NCBI GenBank assembly: GCA_018713665.1
Contig: DVOI01000028.1
Coordinates: 1-20,368 of the forward strand
Source: Ornithoclostridium faecigallinarum
Lineage (GTDB): Bacteria; Bacillota; Clostridia; Christensenellales; UBA3700
DNA: 20,368 nt
Direction: 5' to 3'
Shown here piece after piece: positions 1-8,070 of the stretch (the stretch's first letter is position 1; the number at the start of each line of letters is the position of its first letter). The notes under the pieces are model-generated. The model was not told where the DNA came from and did not search any database. It saw only the letters and a program-made list of their open reading frames with translations. Both the position numbers and the translations under genes were made by a program.

Positions 1-108
1 TTGACCCGTCAATTCTCGCTCCGATCCGCTCCTCTCGCCCACGTGTTTTGCCGTAATTGTCTTTCGACTCTCTCGATACATAATCACGTCTTTGCGCCCA
101 TGCCCGTT

Positions 109-135
109 TTGTGCATATCGTTTTTATGGTATTAT
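109..135 (+). promoter_or_regulatory. Candidate murG promoter (extended -10)
   Basis: An extended -10 element, TG-G-TATTAT, lies at 127-135. A poor -35 candidate (TTGTGC, 109-114) sits 15 nt upstream. Transcription would start near 142, giving a leader of about 30 nt that contains the GGAGGAG ribosome binding site. The TGn extension could make up for the weak -35. This is read from the sequence only and is the weakest of the vegetative promoters called here. Confidence 0.4.
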
Positions 136-173
136 TTCGCCGCCACTGTCAATATATTCTATCGGAGGAGCAT

Positions 174-1211
174 ATGAAAATCGTTTTGACCGGAGGAGGA
201 AGCGCCGGGCACGTGATGCCGTGCATCGCCCTTCTGCCATGCCTTGAGCTATATTTTTCCGACATCTGTTATCTCGGCCGCGCCGATGGCATAGAGCGTC
301 GTCTCGCCGAATTGAACGGTATTGACTTTTATTCGGTGAATGCGGTCAAGTTCGACCGCTCGGCCAAGCTGTCCGCGCTCAAGATCCCTTACCTGCTCTC
401 GCGCTCGGTCTCGCGCACAAAAAAATTGCTCAAAGAATTGAATCCCGATGTTGTGTTTGCCAAGGGCGGCTACGTCTCGCTGCCGGGCGCGCTTGCAGCG
501 CGCTCTCTCGGAATACCCGTGGTGTGTCACGAATCCGACTTTTCGCTCGGACTCGCCAACAAGGCAATCTCGCGCTTTGCGCAATGCACACTGACATCAT
601 TCGAAGCCACAAAGGCGAGAAGAAGCATATTCACCGGCAATCCCGTGCGCACCGAACTGACTTTGGCAAATGCTCAAAACGCTATGCGTGCGTGCGCGTT
701 TTCTCGTGCGGCGCGAGTTGTCCTCTTTGTGGGCGGATCGGGCGGAGCTGCGGCAATCAATAAAGCGGTCGACTGCGCGCTGCCCTCTCTCGTACGCGAC
801 TTCAACGTCGTACACATATGCGGACAAGGCAACCTGCGACCGCCGTCGCCGGGTTATCGCTGTTTTGAATTTGTCGACAATATTTTCGATTTTTTCGCAT
901 ACGCAGACGTCGTAGTGTCGCGCTCCGGCGCAAACGCCGCCTGCGAACTTTCCGCAATGGGCAAACGCACAATCTTCGTCCCGTTGCCGCAGGGAGCTTC
1001 GCGCGGCGATCAAATCGAAAATGCGAAAGCCTATGCCGCAAGCGGAGCAAAGATTCTCGACCAATCGCGGCTTGACACCTATGAGCTTGTCTGCGCAATC
1101 ACCGACATCCTTTCGAAGCCCGCGCCCTTGCCCGACCTATCTTCGCTCAAAGCGGCGCCCAAAATCGCCGAGATTGTATACAAAGTTGCAAAGCGCGAAA
1201 AATTCGCATAA
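174..1211 (+). CDS. murG: UDP-GlcNAc:lipid I N-acetylglucosaminyltransferase MurG
   Basis: MurG adds GlcNAc to lipid I (undecaprenyl-PP-MurNAc-pentapeptide) to make lipid II on the cytoplasmic face of the membrane, the last intracellular step of peptidoglycan synthesis. The 345-residue protein is of usual length. It shows the N-terminal glycine loop GGGSAGHV (7-14), KGGYVSLPGALAA (97-109), HESD-x4-GLANK (119-130), GNPVR (155-159), the second glycine loop GGSGG (187-191), and the C-terminal UDP-GlcNAc site around E258 with SRGDQ (276-280). HESD and SRGDQ, instead of the HEQN and N-Q motifs of E. coli, mark the subgroup common in Clostridia and some bacilli. The ATG at 174 is chosen because GGAGGAG ends four bases upstream and the glycine loop follows at once; a GTG start at 111 would add 21 residues foreign to the family. 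It stands alone here, without the usual ftsW/murC/murD neighbours. Confidence 0.95.
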   Translation: MKIVLTGGGSAGHVMPCIALLPCLELYFSDICYLGRADGIERRLAELNGIDFYSVNAVKFDRSAKLSALKIPYLLSRSVSRTKKLLKELNPDVVFAKGGYVSLPGALAARSLGIPVVCHESDFSLGLANKAISRFAQCTLTSFEATKARRSIFTGNPVRTELTLANAQNAMRACAFSRAARVVLFVGGSGGAAAINKAVDCALPSLVRDFNVVHICGQGNLRPPSPGYRCFEFVDNIFDFFAYADVVVSRSGANAACELSAMGKRTIFVPLPQGASRGDQIENAKAYAASGAKILDQSRLDTYELVCAITDILSKPAPLPDLSSLKAAPKIAEIVYKVAKREKFA

Positions 1212-1215
1212 AATA

Positions 1216-1241
1216 TCGCCCGAAGCGCTTGCCTCGGGCGA
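1216..1241. terminator. Bidirectional terminator between murG and parC
   Basis: A perfect 8-bp stem, TCGCCCGA (1216-1223) with TCGGGCGA (1234-1241), closes a 10-nt loop in the 41-nt gap between the convergent stops of murG and parC. An A/T-rich tail follows on both strands (ATTTATT on plus, TATTTTAT on minus), so it can serve both genes. Neither tail is a pure T run. Confidence 0.75.
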
Positions 1242-1252
1242 ATTTATTCGGT

Positions 1253-3709
1253 TTAGTCTATGTTGTGCCGCTTGACCGAAACGGCGACCATATCCAAATT
1301 GCTGCCGTTGTTCTTGCACGCCGCCTTGAGTACGTTGACGCCCTTTTTCGTCCTCTCGACAATGGGAACATCCTCGGTGTTGACCGGCACGCAACTGCCG
1401 TCGACAAGCTCGACCGCAAAATCGTACGGCATTGTCACCATATCGACGAACACGATTGCGCCGATCTTCGACACATCCGAAAGCTGTACGCCCTTGCGAT
1501 AACGCATCGTCGGCTCTATCGACGAGACGACCACCCTCTTGGCGATGCCGCCCTCGTTCATCACGACAATTTCGCCGACATTGGCGTGGCTCGCCGCATA
1601 GATGACCTTGTCGCCCTCGTTCAACTGAATGCCGCGCACGCCGGAAGCCTTGCGCCCCTGCTGCGGAATGTCAGACTCGGCATTGAGCACCATGCCCTGC
1701 TCGGTGACAAACAGCAAGAACTCGTTTTCGGAATCGGCAATTTCGACATTGATTACCTCGTCGCCCTCGTCCTTGAACACAATCGCGGGATAGACGGACT
1801 TCTTTTCCGTGCCGTATTCCGACGCCTCGCTCTTTTTGACGATGCCGTCGCGAGTGAAAAAGACAAGTTCTTTCCCCTCAAGCATCGCAGGCGTCGCAAT
1901 CATAATCAGGCGATCGTCGCTGTCCGCCTTGCCAATCTTTGACACGGGCAAGCCCTTTGACTTCCACTTGTCTTCGCCGAGCGAATCGACGCTGAACACG
2001 ACGGCAAGCCCCTTGCGCGTAAAGCCGATGAGATTGGCGGAATTATCGCATTTGAGCACCTGCCTTACAAGATCGGCAGACGCGCAATTGACCACACTCT
2101 TGGACGCCAGGCGATAGTTTTTCTCTCCCATGAATTTGACGAATCCGTCCTGCGTGAGCACGAGCACTCCCGAACGCTCTATCTTGGCATTCGGATCGAT
2201 TGTCGCGATTGTGACCTTGTCGGGAGAAATGACCTCCGAGCGGCGCTTGTCCGCATATCTGCGCTTGATCTCGAGCAATTCCTTTTTGACGACAGACAGC
2301 TGTCTGCGCTTTGACGACAGTATCGACTCGAGTTCGCCAATCTTTTTGCCGAGTTCGGCAATCTCCTCTTCAAGCTTGCGTGCGTCCACTTTCTTGAGCT
2401 GTTTGAGCTTCATCTCGAGGATTGCGACCGCCTGCCTTTCGGTCAGGGAGAATTCGCGCTTGATCTGCTCCTTTGCCTCGTTGTCCGTATCCGAATTGAG
2501 AATGATGTCGACAACGCGGCGGATATTGTTGACCGCAATCAACTTGCCTTGCTGAATGTGCTCTTGCCGCTTGGCTTGGTTGTATTCGAATTGCGAGCGG
2601 CGATAGATAATCTGTCTTTGGTATTCGGTGTAGTGAGCTATGACCTCGAGCAAGCCCATTTGGCGCGGTTTTCCGCCAGCAATCGCTACCATATTGACCG
2701 AGAACACGTCCTCAAGCCCCGTTGTCTTGAACAGCGCGGCGAGCGTCTTCTCTCCGTCCACGCCCTTGCGCAATTTGATTACGGAGCGCTGACCGTTGCG
2801 GTCGGACTCGTCAATGATATCGGTAATGCCGCCGAACACTTCCTTTTTCTTTTCGCGCAATTCGTTGATCTTTTGCAGCAGCTGCGCCTTGTTCTTTTGG
2901 TAAGGAAGCTCGGTGATGACAATCATATCCTTGTCGCCGTCCTTTTCGACAAACGCGCGCGCCCTGACGACAATTCTGCCCTTGCCGGTCGCGTATGCCT
3001 GCTCGATGCCCTCGCCGTCTATGATTACGCCTCCCGTCGGGAAGTCGGGCGCCGGAATATATTTCATCATCTCTTTCAAGGTGATGCGGCTGTTCTCGAT
3101 ATAGGCGACGATGCCGTCAATGACCTCGCCGAGGTTATGCGGCGGAATGTTGGTCGTAAGACCTACGGCGATGCCCATCGCGCCGTTGACGAGCAGATTG
3201 GGAAATCTGCACGGCAACATATCCGGCTCTTGAAGCGTGTCGTCAAAGTTGAGCGAAAAGCTGACCGTCTCCTTGTCTATGTCGCGAAGCATCTCCATCG
3301 CGAGCGGCGTCAGTCTCGCCTCGGTATAACGCATCGCGGCGGCGCTGTCGCCGTCCACGCTGCCGAAGTTGCCGTGACCGTCGATGAGCAGATTGCGCGT
3401 GTTGAACGGCTGCGCAAGCCTGACCATCGCGTCATAGACGCTGATGTCGCCGTGCGGATGATATTTGCCGAGACATTCGCCGACGATTCTCGCCGACTTC
3501 TTGTGCGGCTTGTCGGGAGTGTTGCCGAGTTCGCTCATCGCGTACAATATGCGGCGTTGGACGGGCTTGAGTCCGTCCTCAACGCGCGGCAGAGCTCTGT
3601 CAAGGATGACATGCTCGGAATACGGCATCATCGACGCATGCATTATGTCTTCGATGCTGTCTTCGATTATGATCGATTTGTCCTCGAATTTTTCCTCTTT
3701 TTTTGCCAT
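1253..3709 (-). CDS. parC: Type IIA topoisomerase subunit A, topoisomerase IV-like (ParC)
   Basis: This is the DNA-cleaving subunit of a type IIA topoisomerase (818 aa). The active-site tyrosine is Y128 in AAMRYTE, preceded by R127. The quinolone region reads YHPHGDISVYD, with Ile89 at the E. coli GyrA Ser83 position and Asp93 at the Asp87 position. A coiled-coil tower (about 400-490) is followed by a six-bladed C-terminal domain. I favour ParC over GyrA because blade 1 has no QRRGGKG-type GyrA box, and the WKSKGLPVSKI segment and the C-terminal blades resemble Gram-positive ParC (GrlA). The breakage domain still has GyrA-like stretches (LIDGHGNFGSVDGD), so gyrA cannot be excluded. The ATG lies one base after the parE stop and its GAAGGA site lies inside the end of parE, indicating translational coupling. 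Confidence 0.9.
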   Translation of the reverse strand: MAKKEEKFEDKSIIIEDSIEDIMHASMMPYSEHVILDRALPRVEDGLKPVQRRILYAMSELGNTPDKPHKKSARIVGECLGKYHPHGDISVYDAMVRLAQPFNTRNLLIDGHGNFGSVDGDSAAAMRYTEARLTPLAMEMLRDIDKETVSFSLNFDDTLQEPDMLPCRFPNLLVNGAMGIAVGLTTNIPPHNLGEVIDGIVAYIENSRITLKEMMKYIPAPDFPTGGVIIDGEGIEQAYATGKGRIVVRARAFVEKDGDKDMIVITELPYQKNKAQLLQKINELREKKKEVFGGITDIIDESDRNGQRSVIKLRKGVDGEKTLAALFKTTGLEDVFSVNMVAIAGGKPRQMGLLEVIAHYTEYQRQIIYRRSQFEYNQAKRQEHIQQGKLIAVNNIRRVVDIILNSDTDNEAKEQIKREFSLTERQAVAILEMKLKQLKKVDARKLEEEIAELGKKIGELESILSSKRRQLSVVKKELLEIKRRYADKRRSEVISPDKVTIATIDPNAKIERSGVLVLTQDGFVKFMGEKNYRLASKSVVNCASADLVRQVLKCDNSANLIGFTRKGLAVVFSVDSLGEDKWKSKGLPVSKIGKADSDDRLIMIATPAMLEGKELVFFTRDGIVKKSEASEYGTEKKSVYPAIVFKDEGDEVINVEIADSENEFLLFVTEQGMVLNAESDIPQQGRKASGVRGIQLNEGDKVIYAASHANVGEIVVMNEGGIAKRVVVSSIEPTMRYRKGVQLSDVSKIGAIVFVDMVTMPYDFAVELVDGSCVPVNTEDVPIVERTKKGVNVLKAACKNNGSNLDMVAVSVKRHNID

Positions 3710-3710
3710 G

Positions 3711-5702
3711 TCAGTCCTTCAGCTCCTTGAACCCGTCCACCTTGTTGAAGTTGGCGTTTTCATAGATATATTCACGTCTTGCCTCGACATTGTCGCCCAT
3801 TAGGACAGCAATGCGGCTCTCGGCTTCGGACGCGTCCTCAATCGTCACGCGCATCAGCGTGCGCTTTGACGGATCCATGGTCGTCTCCCAAAGCTGTTCG
3901 GGATTCATCTCACCGAGACCCTTGTATCTCTGCAGTGTATAGCCGCGCGCGGCGCTCTCGAGCATCGTCTTGAGTTCGGCGTCGTCATACGCGTAGCGAG
4001 TGCCGTTCCTGTCGCTTATGCGGTACAGCGGCGGCATGCCGATATAGACGTGCCCGTCCATAATCAACTCTTTCATGTAGCGATAGAAGAACGTAAGCAG
4101 AATCGCACGGATATGCGCGCCGTCCTGGTCCGCGTCTGCAAGAATAATCACTTTGTTGTATTTGAGATTTTCGACGTTGAAATCGCGTCCGAGCCCGGCT
4201 CCGAGCGCATTGATGATTGACGCCATCTCTTCGTTGTCGAGAATTTGATTGATACGTTTCTTTTCGGCGTTGAGCGGCTTGCCTTTGAGCGGCAAAATCG
4301 CCTGGAATCGCCTGTCGCGCCCCTGCTTTGCGCTGCCGCCCGCAGAGTCGCCCTCAACGATGAACAATTCGTTGAACTCCGGCTTCCTTCCGGTGCAATT
4401 GGACAGCTTTCCGACAAGTGCGCTCGAAGTCATCTTGTTGAGACGGCGCATAGTCTCCTTGTCGTTGGAGGTCTTGAGCCTGACCGCTGCCGCCTGCTGC
4501 GCCTTGGTGAAAATGGCGTCAATCGTCTCTTTTTTTGCCTTGTTGAGCCAATCTCCGAGCAGATCGACGAGCGCGTTCTCGACAGCCGGTCTGACCTCGG
4601 GATTGCCGAGTTTAGTCTTCGTCTGTCCTTCGAATTGAACTTCGCGCAACTTGATTGCAAGCACCGCGGTCATACCCTCGCGATAGTCTTCGCCGAGAAG
4701 ATTCGCCTGCTTGTCCTTGAGTATGTTGTGCGACCTCGCGTATTCGTTGAAAGCCTTGGTATAGCCCGACTTGAAGCCCGCTTCGTGCGTTCCGCCCTCG
4801 GTGGTCGGAATGTTGTTGACAAAGCTGAACACACTCTCGGCGTAGTCCTCGGTATGAATGACGGCGAGCATCATCTCGAGATCGTCCGTCTTTCTTTCCA
4901 CATAGATGGGATCGGGATAGATTGCCGTCTTGCCGCCCTCGGCGACGTTGCCGAGCACAAAGTCGCGCAGACCGCCTTCGAAGTGATAGGCGACGGAAAG
5001 CGGCTCACCGCTGTCGTTCGTCGAGCGAAGATCGGTGACGGAGACATGCAGATTGCTGTTGAGATAGGCGAGCTCGCGGCACCTGCGCGCGATGGTGTCG
5101 AACGAGAACTTCTCCTCGTTGAACACCCTCGAATCGGGCAAAAACGTGACCAGCGTACCGCACGCCTTCTTGTCGCACGGCGCGGAGGTCATCTCACCCT
5201 TCTTTATGCCGCTTTTGATTTCGCCGTTGATCTCGGGCGAATAGAATTCCTGCGTATATTCGACGCCCTTTTTGTAAACCTTGACCGTCAGCCATTCGGA
5301 CAGCGCGTTCGCGACGCTCGCGCCCACGCCGTGCAGACCGCCCGACGTCTTGTATTCCGTGTTGTCGAATTTGCCGCCGGCGTGCAACTTGGTGAACACC
5401 ATTTCGACGCCGGTGATGCCGTATTGAGTGTTAATGTCGACGGGAATGCCTCTGCCGTCGTCCTTTACGCTCACGCTGTTGTCGGGATAAATCGTGATAT
5501 CGATATGCGAACCGTGCCCGTTGGTGATCTCGTCGATACTGTTGTCGATGATCTCCCACAGGATATGGTGCATGCCCCTGCTGCCCGTGCCGCCGATATA
5601 CATACCGGGGCGCTTGCGCACCGCTTCAAGCCCTTCGAGGACTTTGAGTGAATTTGCGTCGTAATCGTCTTCGATTGCGACATTGAGTTTTTCCTTTGCC
5701 AT
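3711..5702 (-). CDS. parE: Type IIA topoisomerase ATPase subunit B, ParE-like
   Basis: ATPase subunit paired with the downstream subunit A; together they pass duplexes to relax or decatenate DNA. The GHKL ATPase domain shows E50 and N54 (WEIIDNSIDE), DDGRGIP (81-87), and the HAGGKF and SGGLHGVG ATP-lid motifs. The TOPRIM domain has E450 of EGDSAGGSAKQGRDRRFQ and the D523-x-D525-x-D527 metal site. The C-terminal QRYKGLGEMNPEQLWETTMDP block is complete. At 663 aa it is usual for Gram-positive enzymes and lacks the proteobacterial GyrB insert. YKTSGGLHG and DADQDGAHI lean towards ParE, but gyrB remains possible. The start is clear (GGAGG seven bases upstream). It follows the hydrolase gene by 12 nt, so both share one message. 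Confidence 0.9.
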   Translation of the reverse strand: MAKEKLNVAIEDDYDANSLKVLEGLEAVRKRPGMYIGGTGSRGMHHILWEIIDNSIDEITNGHGSHIDITIYPDNSVSVKDDGRGIPVDINTQYGITGVEMVFTKLHAGGKFDNTEYKTSGGLHGVGASVANALSEWLTVKVYKKGVEYTQEFYSPEINGEIKSGIKKGEMTSAPCDKKACGTLVTFLPDSRVFNEEKFSFDTIARRCRELAYLNSNLHVSVTDLRSTNDSGEPLSVAYHFEGGLRDFVLGNVAEGGKTAIYPDPIYVERKTDDLEMMLAVIHTEDYAESVFSFVNNIPTTEGGTHEAGFKSGYTKAFNEYARSHNILKDKQANLLGEDYREGMTAVLAIKLREVQFEGQTKTKLGNPEVRPAVENALVDLLGDWLNKAKKETIDAIFTKAQQAAAVRLKTSNDKETMRRLNKMTSSALVGKLSNCTGRKPEFNELFIVEGDSAGGSAKQGRDRRFQAILPLKGKPLNAEKKRINQILDNEEMASIINALGAGLGRDFNVENLKYNKVIILADADQDGAHIRAILLTFFYRYMKELIMDGHVYIGMPPLYRISDRNGTRYAYDDAELKTMLESAARGYTLQRYKGLGEMNPEQLWETTMDPSKRTLMRVTIEDASEAESRIAVLMGDNVEARREYIYENANFNKVDGFKELKD

Positions 5703-5714
5703 TTATCCTCCGAA

Positions 5715-6641
5715 TTATTCCGCCAAAGTCTCGAGACAAGTCTCGAAGAAGTCGGCAACGTCGGAATAGACCTCTTCCTTGTTGAGTTCGTTGAGAATTT
5801 CGTGTCTCGCGTCGCTGTAGAGCTTCATCGAAACCTTGGTCATGCCGACGGAGACATACTTGTCATAGAGCTTCGCAACCAGCTTGCCCATACCGCCGAC
5901 GGGATCCTTGTCCCCGCTGATGATGAACAGCGGCAAATCCTTGCGAATGCTGCTGAGCGCGGAATTTTTGTAGAGCTTGGACAGCCCGCTGAAGAAGGAC
6001 TTGTAAAATCCCGCCGACATCGTAAAATCGCAAAATTTGTCGGCAAGATATTTTTCTCTCTCCGCATCGTCTCGGTTGCCCCACGCGAAGGGTTTGCGCT
6101 CGGACTTGAACTTGGCGTCGTAAGCGCCGAAAGTGAGCTTGCGAATGAGCTCCGCCGGCTTGTCCTTGCCCTGCAACGCCACCTGCGCGGACGCCACAAA
6201 CTTGCCCAGCGCAACGGGCGCGCCCGATTGACAAGCGCTGCCGCAAAGGACCGCGCCTACGATATCGGCGCTCGCACGCTGTATGTACCCTTGCGCTATG
6301 AACGACCCGTAACTGTGCCCGAAGACAATCAAAGGCAAGCCGTATTCGTGTTTGACATATTCGGAGATGAGAATCTCATCCTGTATCGTGTCTTCAAAAC
6401 AATCGCCTTCGGGAACGGTGCCAAGCTTGCCTTCGCCGGCGGTCCTGCCGTGCGCCCTGTGATCGTCACCGATGACGATGTATCCCAAAGAGTTGAGATA
6501 TTCGGCAAAGTGCGCGTATCTTCCGATGTGTTCCGCCATGCCGTGAAAAATCTGTACGACCGCCTTGGGCGACTGCACGTCGTCCCAAACAGTGAGCCAC
6601 AGGTCGTACCCTCTGTAGCCCTCATGTATGAACTGTTTCAT
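5715..6641 (-). CDS. Alpha/beta hydrolase, monoacylglycerol lipase/lysophospholipase type
   Basis: A 308-residue serine hydrolase of the S33/Hydrolase_4 group, which includes monoacylglycerol lipases and lysophospholipases. Visible elements are the oxyanion HG motif (FHGMAEHIGRY, 32-42), the nucleophile elbow GHSYGS with Ser110, the acid Asp246 in SGDKDPVGG, and His280 in SDARHE, which completes the triad. There is no signal peptide or membrane segment, so it is probably cytoplasmic. The substrate cannot be read from sequence; lysophospholipid or monoacylglycerol are family guesses. I start at the ATG at 6641 because homology begins there. Its ribosome binding site (GGGAT) is weak, and a TTG 36 nt upstream is unlikely. 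It is first in the unit with parE and parC; the link to topoisomerase genes looks like co-transcription rather than shared function. Confidence 0.85.
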   Translation of the reverse strand: MKQFIHEGYRGYDLWLTVWDDVQSPKAVVQIFHGMAEHIGRYAHFAEYLNSLGYIVIGDDHRAHGRTAGEGKLGTVPEGDCFEDTIQDEILISEYVKHEYGLPLIVFGHSYGSFIAQGYIQRASADIVGAVLCGSACQSGAPVALGKFVASAQVALQGKDKPAELIRKLTFGAYDAKFKSERKPFAWGNRDDAEREKYLADKFCDFTMSAGFYKSFFSGLSKLYKNSALSSIRKDLPLFIISGDKDPVGGMGKLVAKLYDKYVSVGMTKVSMKLYSDARHEILNELNKEEVYSDVADFFETCLETLAE

Positions 6642-6710
6642 TTTATATCCCACGCCGACATCGAGCAAAAAACACAAGATGTTGACGATAACAATTTATT
6701 TTGTAATTTA

Positions 6711-6739
6711 ATTATACAATATATTGCGATATTTTGCAA
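6711..6739 (-). promoter_or_regulatory. Sigma-A promoter of the hydrolase-parE-parC unit
   Basis: On the minus strand, TTGCAA (6739-6734) and TATAAT (6716-6711) are separated by exactly 17 nt. Transcription should begin near 6704, leaving a leader of about 60 nt before the ATG at 6641. The AT-rich DNA upstream could act as an UP element. Confidence 0.8.
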
Positions 6740-6806
6740 CAGCAATTTTGATTGTACCCTCTCAAAAGGGAGTGTTTCAAGTCGAATTTTGTCGTCAAGT
6801 TTAATT

Positions 6807-6824
6807 TATGAATATTTATACATA
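6807..6824. repeat. 18-bp direct repeat, copy 1
   Basis: TATGAATATTTATACATA at 6807-6824 recurs exactly at 6905-6922 in the same orientation, with start points 98 bp apart. Both copies lie between deoB and the hydrolase promoter. The function is unknown. Confidence 0.8.
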
Positions 6825-6904
6825 TTGTAATTTTACGTATTTTTAATTATTTTGAGACATTATAGGAATTAAATTATATAAAAGAAAAGTCTCATATGAA
6901 TAAC

Positions 6905-6922
6905 TATGAATATTTATACATA
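6905..6922. repeat. 18-bp direct repeat, copy 2
   Basis: Exact second copy of the 18-mer at 6807-6824. A partial copy (TATGAATA, 6895-6902) precedes it. It lies 17 nt beyond the deoB stop codon. Confidence 0.8.
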
Positions 6923-6939
6923 CAAAATTCTGTCTGTTT

Positions 6940-8064
6940 TCAATTGAAAGTCGCGCCCTTTTCGCCCAAAATATTGAGCACAAGCCTCGCGACATGGTCA
7001 AAACCGTGAAGTTCGCCTATATATCCCGGCTCCACCCTACTGCCATATACAAGGAGCGGAACTGCCTCTCGTGAGTGATCGGTGCTCGGCGTCGAGGGGT
7101 CGCAGCCGTGATCGGCGGTGACGATGATGACGTCCTCATAATCAAGTCTGCTTATCAATTCGCCAAGACGTTCGTCAAATGCGTTGAGACAGTCGGCATA
7201 TCCTTTTACATCGTTGCGATGGCCGTAAAGCATGTCCGTCTCAACAAAGTTGGCAAAGACGAGCCCGTCTCGCTGTTCGCGATAGCCGAGTACCCTCTCC
7301 CACACCTCTTCGTTTGTGTGTCCGCCCAAGTTCATAGTGACGCCTCTGCCGCAAAAAATGTCGTTGATTTTGCCGACTGCCGCCACCTCTTTCCCATGTT
7401 CGCAAAGTATGTCGAGCAATGTCTTTCCGAACGGCGCGACGCCGTAGTCTTTTCTGTCCTCGGTGCGATAGTAACCGCCCTTTCCGTCCGGCAGGAACGG
7501 CCGCGCGATGATTCTGCCCACATTGTGCTCGCCTGTCATAATGCTCCGCGCCTTTTCGCAATACTCATACAGCTTCTCAAGCGGAACGACGTCGACATTG
7601 CAGGCAATTTGAAGTACGCTGTCCGCAGACGTATATACAATCGGCTTGCCCGTAGAAGTCATCTCGTCACCGAGCCTCTTTATAATCTCCGTTCCGCTCT
7701 CGGCGCAATTGCCGAGCACCCCACTGACTCCCCACGCATCGCAAAGCGATTTTATCACATCGTCGGGGAAGCCGTTCGGATAGGTCTTCCAAGGCGTTTC
7801 GACGACCAGCCCGGCAAGTTCATAGTGTCCGGTATTGGTGTCTTTGCCCTTAGACTTTTCGGTCATTCTGCCGCACATGCCGACAAGACCGCCGTCATAG
7901 TTTTCTCCGGCGGCGAGCTTCAGCCCCATCTTGTCGAGAAAATAGGTGTTGAGATAGGGCGCTACAGCGCGATAGGTATTGCTGCCTTCGTCGCCGTAAG
8001 CGGCGGCGTCGGGAGCGCCTCCGACGCCGAACGCGTCGATTACAAGCAAATAGACTGTCTTCAT
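6940..8064 (-). CDS. deoB: Phosphopentomutase DeoB
   Basis: DeoB interconverts (deoxy)ribose-1-phosphate and -5-phosphate, linking nucleoside breakdown to the pentose phosphate pathway. It is a cytosolic Mn-dependent alkaline-phosphatase-superfamily enzyme. All expected ligands are present: D10 (VIDAFGVGG), the phosphorylated threonine T76 in KDTNTGH, D277 and H282 in ETDMLYGHRND, D318-H319 in TADHG, and H330 in TDHSRE. From T76 onward the spacing matches the Bacillus cereus enzyme with an offset of nine residues. The length of 374 aa is normal. The start is fixed: D10 needs this ATG and an in-frame TGA lies 15 nt upstream. No Shine-Dalgarno sequence precedes it, and the promoter -10 ends only six bases away, so the message is probably leaderless. 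No deoC, punA or pdp gene is adjacent. Confidence 0.95.
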   Translation of the reverse strand: MKTVYLLVIDAFGVGGAPDAAAYGDEGSNTYRAVAPYLNTYFLDKMGLKLAAGENYDGGLVGMCGRMTEKSKGKDTNTGHYELAGLVVETPWKTYPNGFPDDVIKSLCDAWGVSGVLGNCAESGTEIIKRLGDEMTSTGKPIVYTSADSVLQIACNVDVVPLEKLYEYCEKARSIMTGEHNVGRIIARPFLPDGKGGYYRTEDRKDYGVAPFGKTLLDILCEHGKEVAAVGKINDIFCGRGVTMNLGGHTNEEVWERVLGYREQRDGLVFANFVETDMLYGHRNDVKGYADCLNAFDERLGELISRLDYEDVIIVTADHGCDPSTPSTDHSREAVPLLVYGSRVEPGYIGELHGFDHVARLVLNILGEKGATFN

Positions 8065-8070
8065 ATTTAC

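Larger units (their letters stand above)
6642..6939. other. AT-rich spacer between deoB and the hydrolase operon
   Basis: About 300 nt without a credible gene, and far richer in A+T than the rest of the window. It holds the hydrolase-parE-parC promoter (6711-6739), the operon leader (about 6642-6704), two copies of an 18-bp repeat, and a widely spaced TGAGAC/GTCTCA inverted repeat (6853-6858 and 6889-6894). I see no convincing terminator for deoB, so deoB transcripts may run into the operon. Confidence 0.7.

Noticed and set aside
1..81. A minus-strand ATG at 81 opening a frame that leaves the left edge.
   Set aside because: Only 27 codons, no ribosome binding site and no recognisable protein sequence.
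1..177. A plus-strand frame open from base 1 to a TGA that overlaps the murG start as ATGA, as if it were the end of an upstream gene.
   Set aside because: The 58-residue product matches no expected neighbour (FtsW, MurD), has unusual composition, and its length is within chance. A promoter-like element lies inside it.
2549..5651. Long open frames on the plus strand opposite parC and parE (about 390 and 470 codons).
   Set aside because: They mirror highly conserved genes and arise from codon bias; there is no recognisable domain and no ribosome binding site.
6764..6784. CCCTCTCAAAAGGG-type inverted repeat as a deoB or operon terminator.
   Set aside because: The stem is only about four pairs, no T-run follows, and it lies upstream of the operon promoter.
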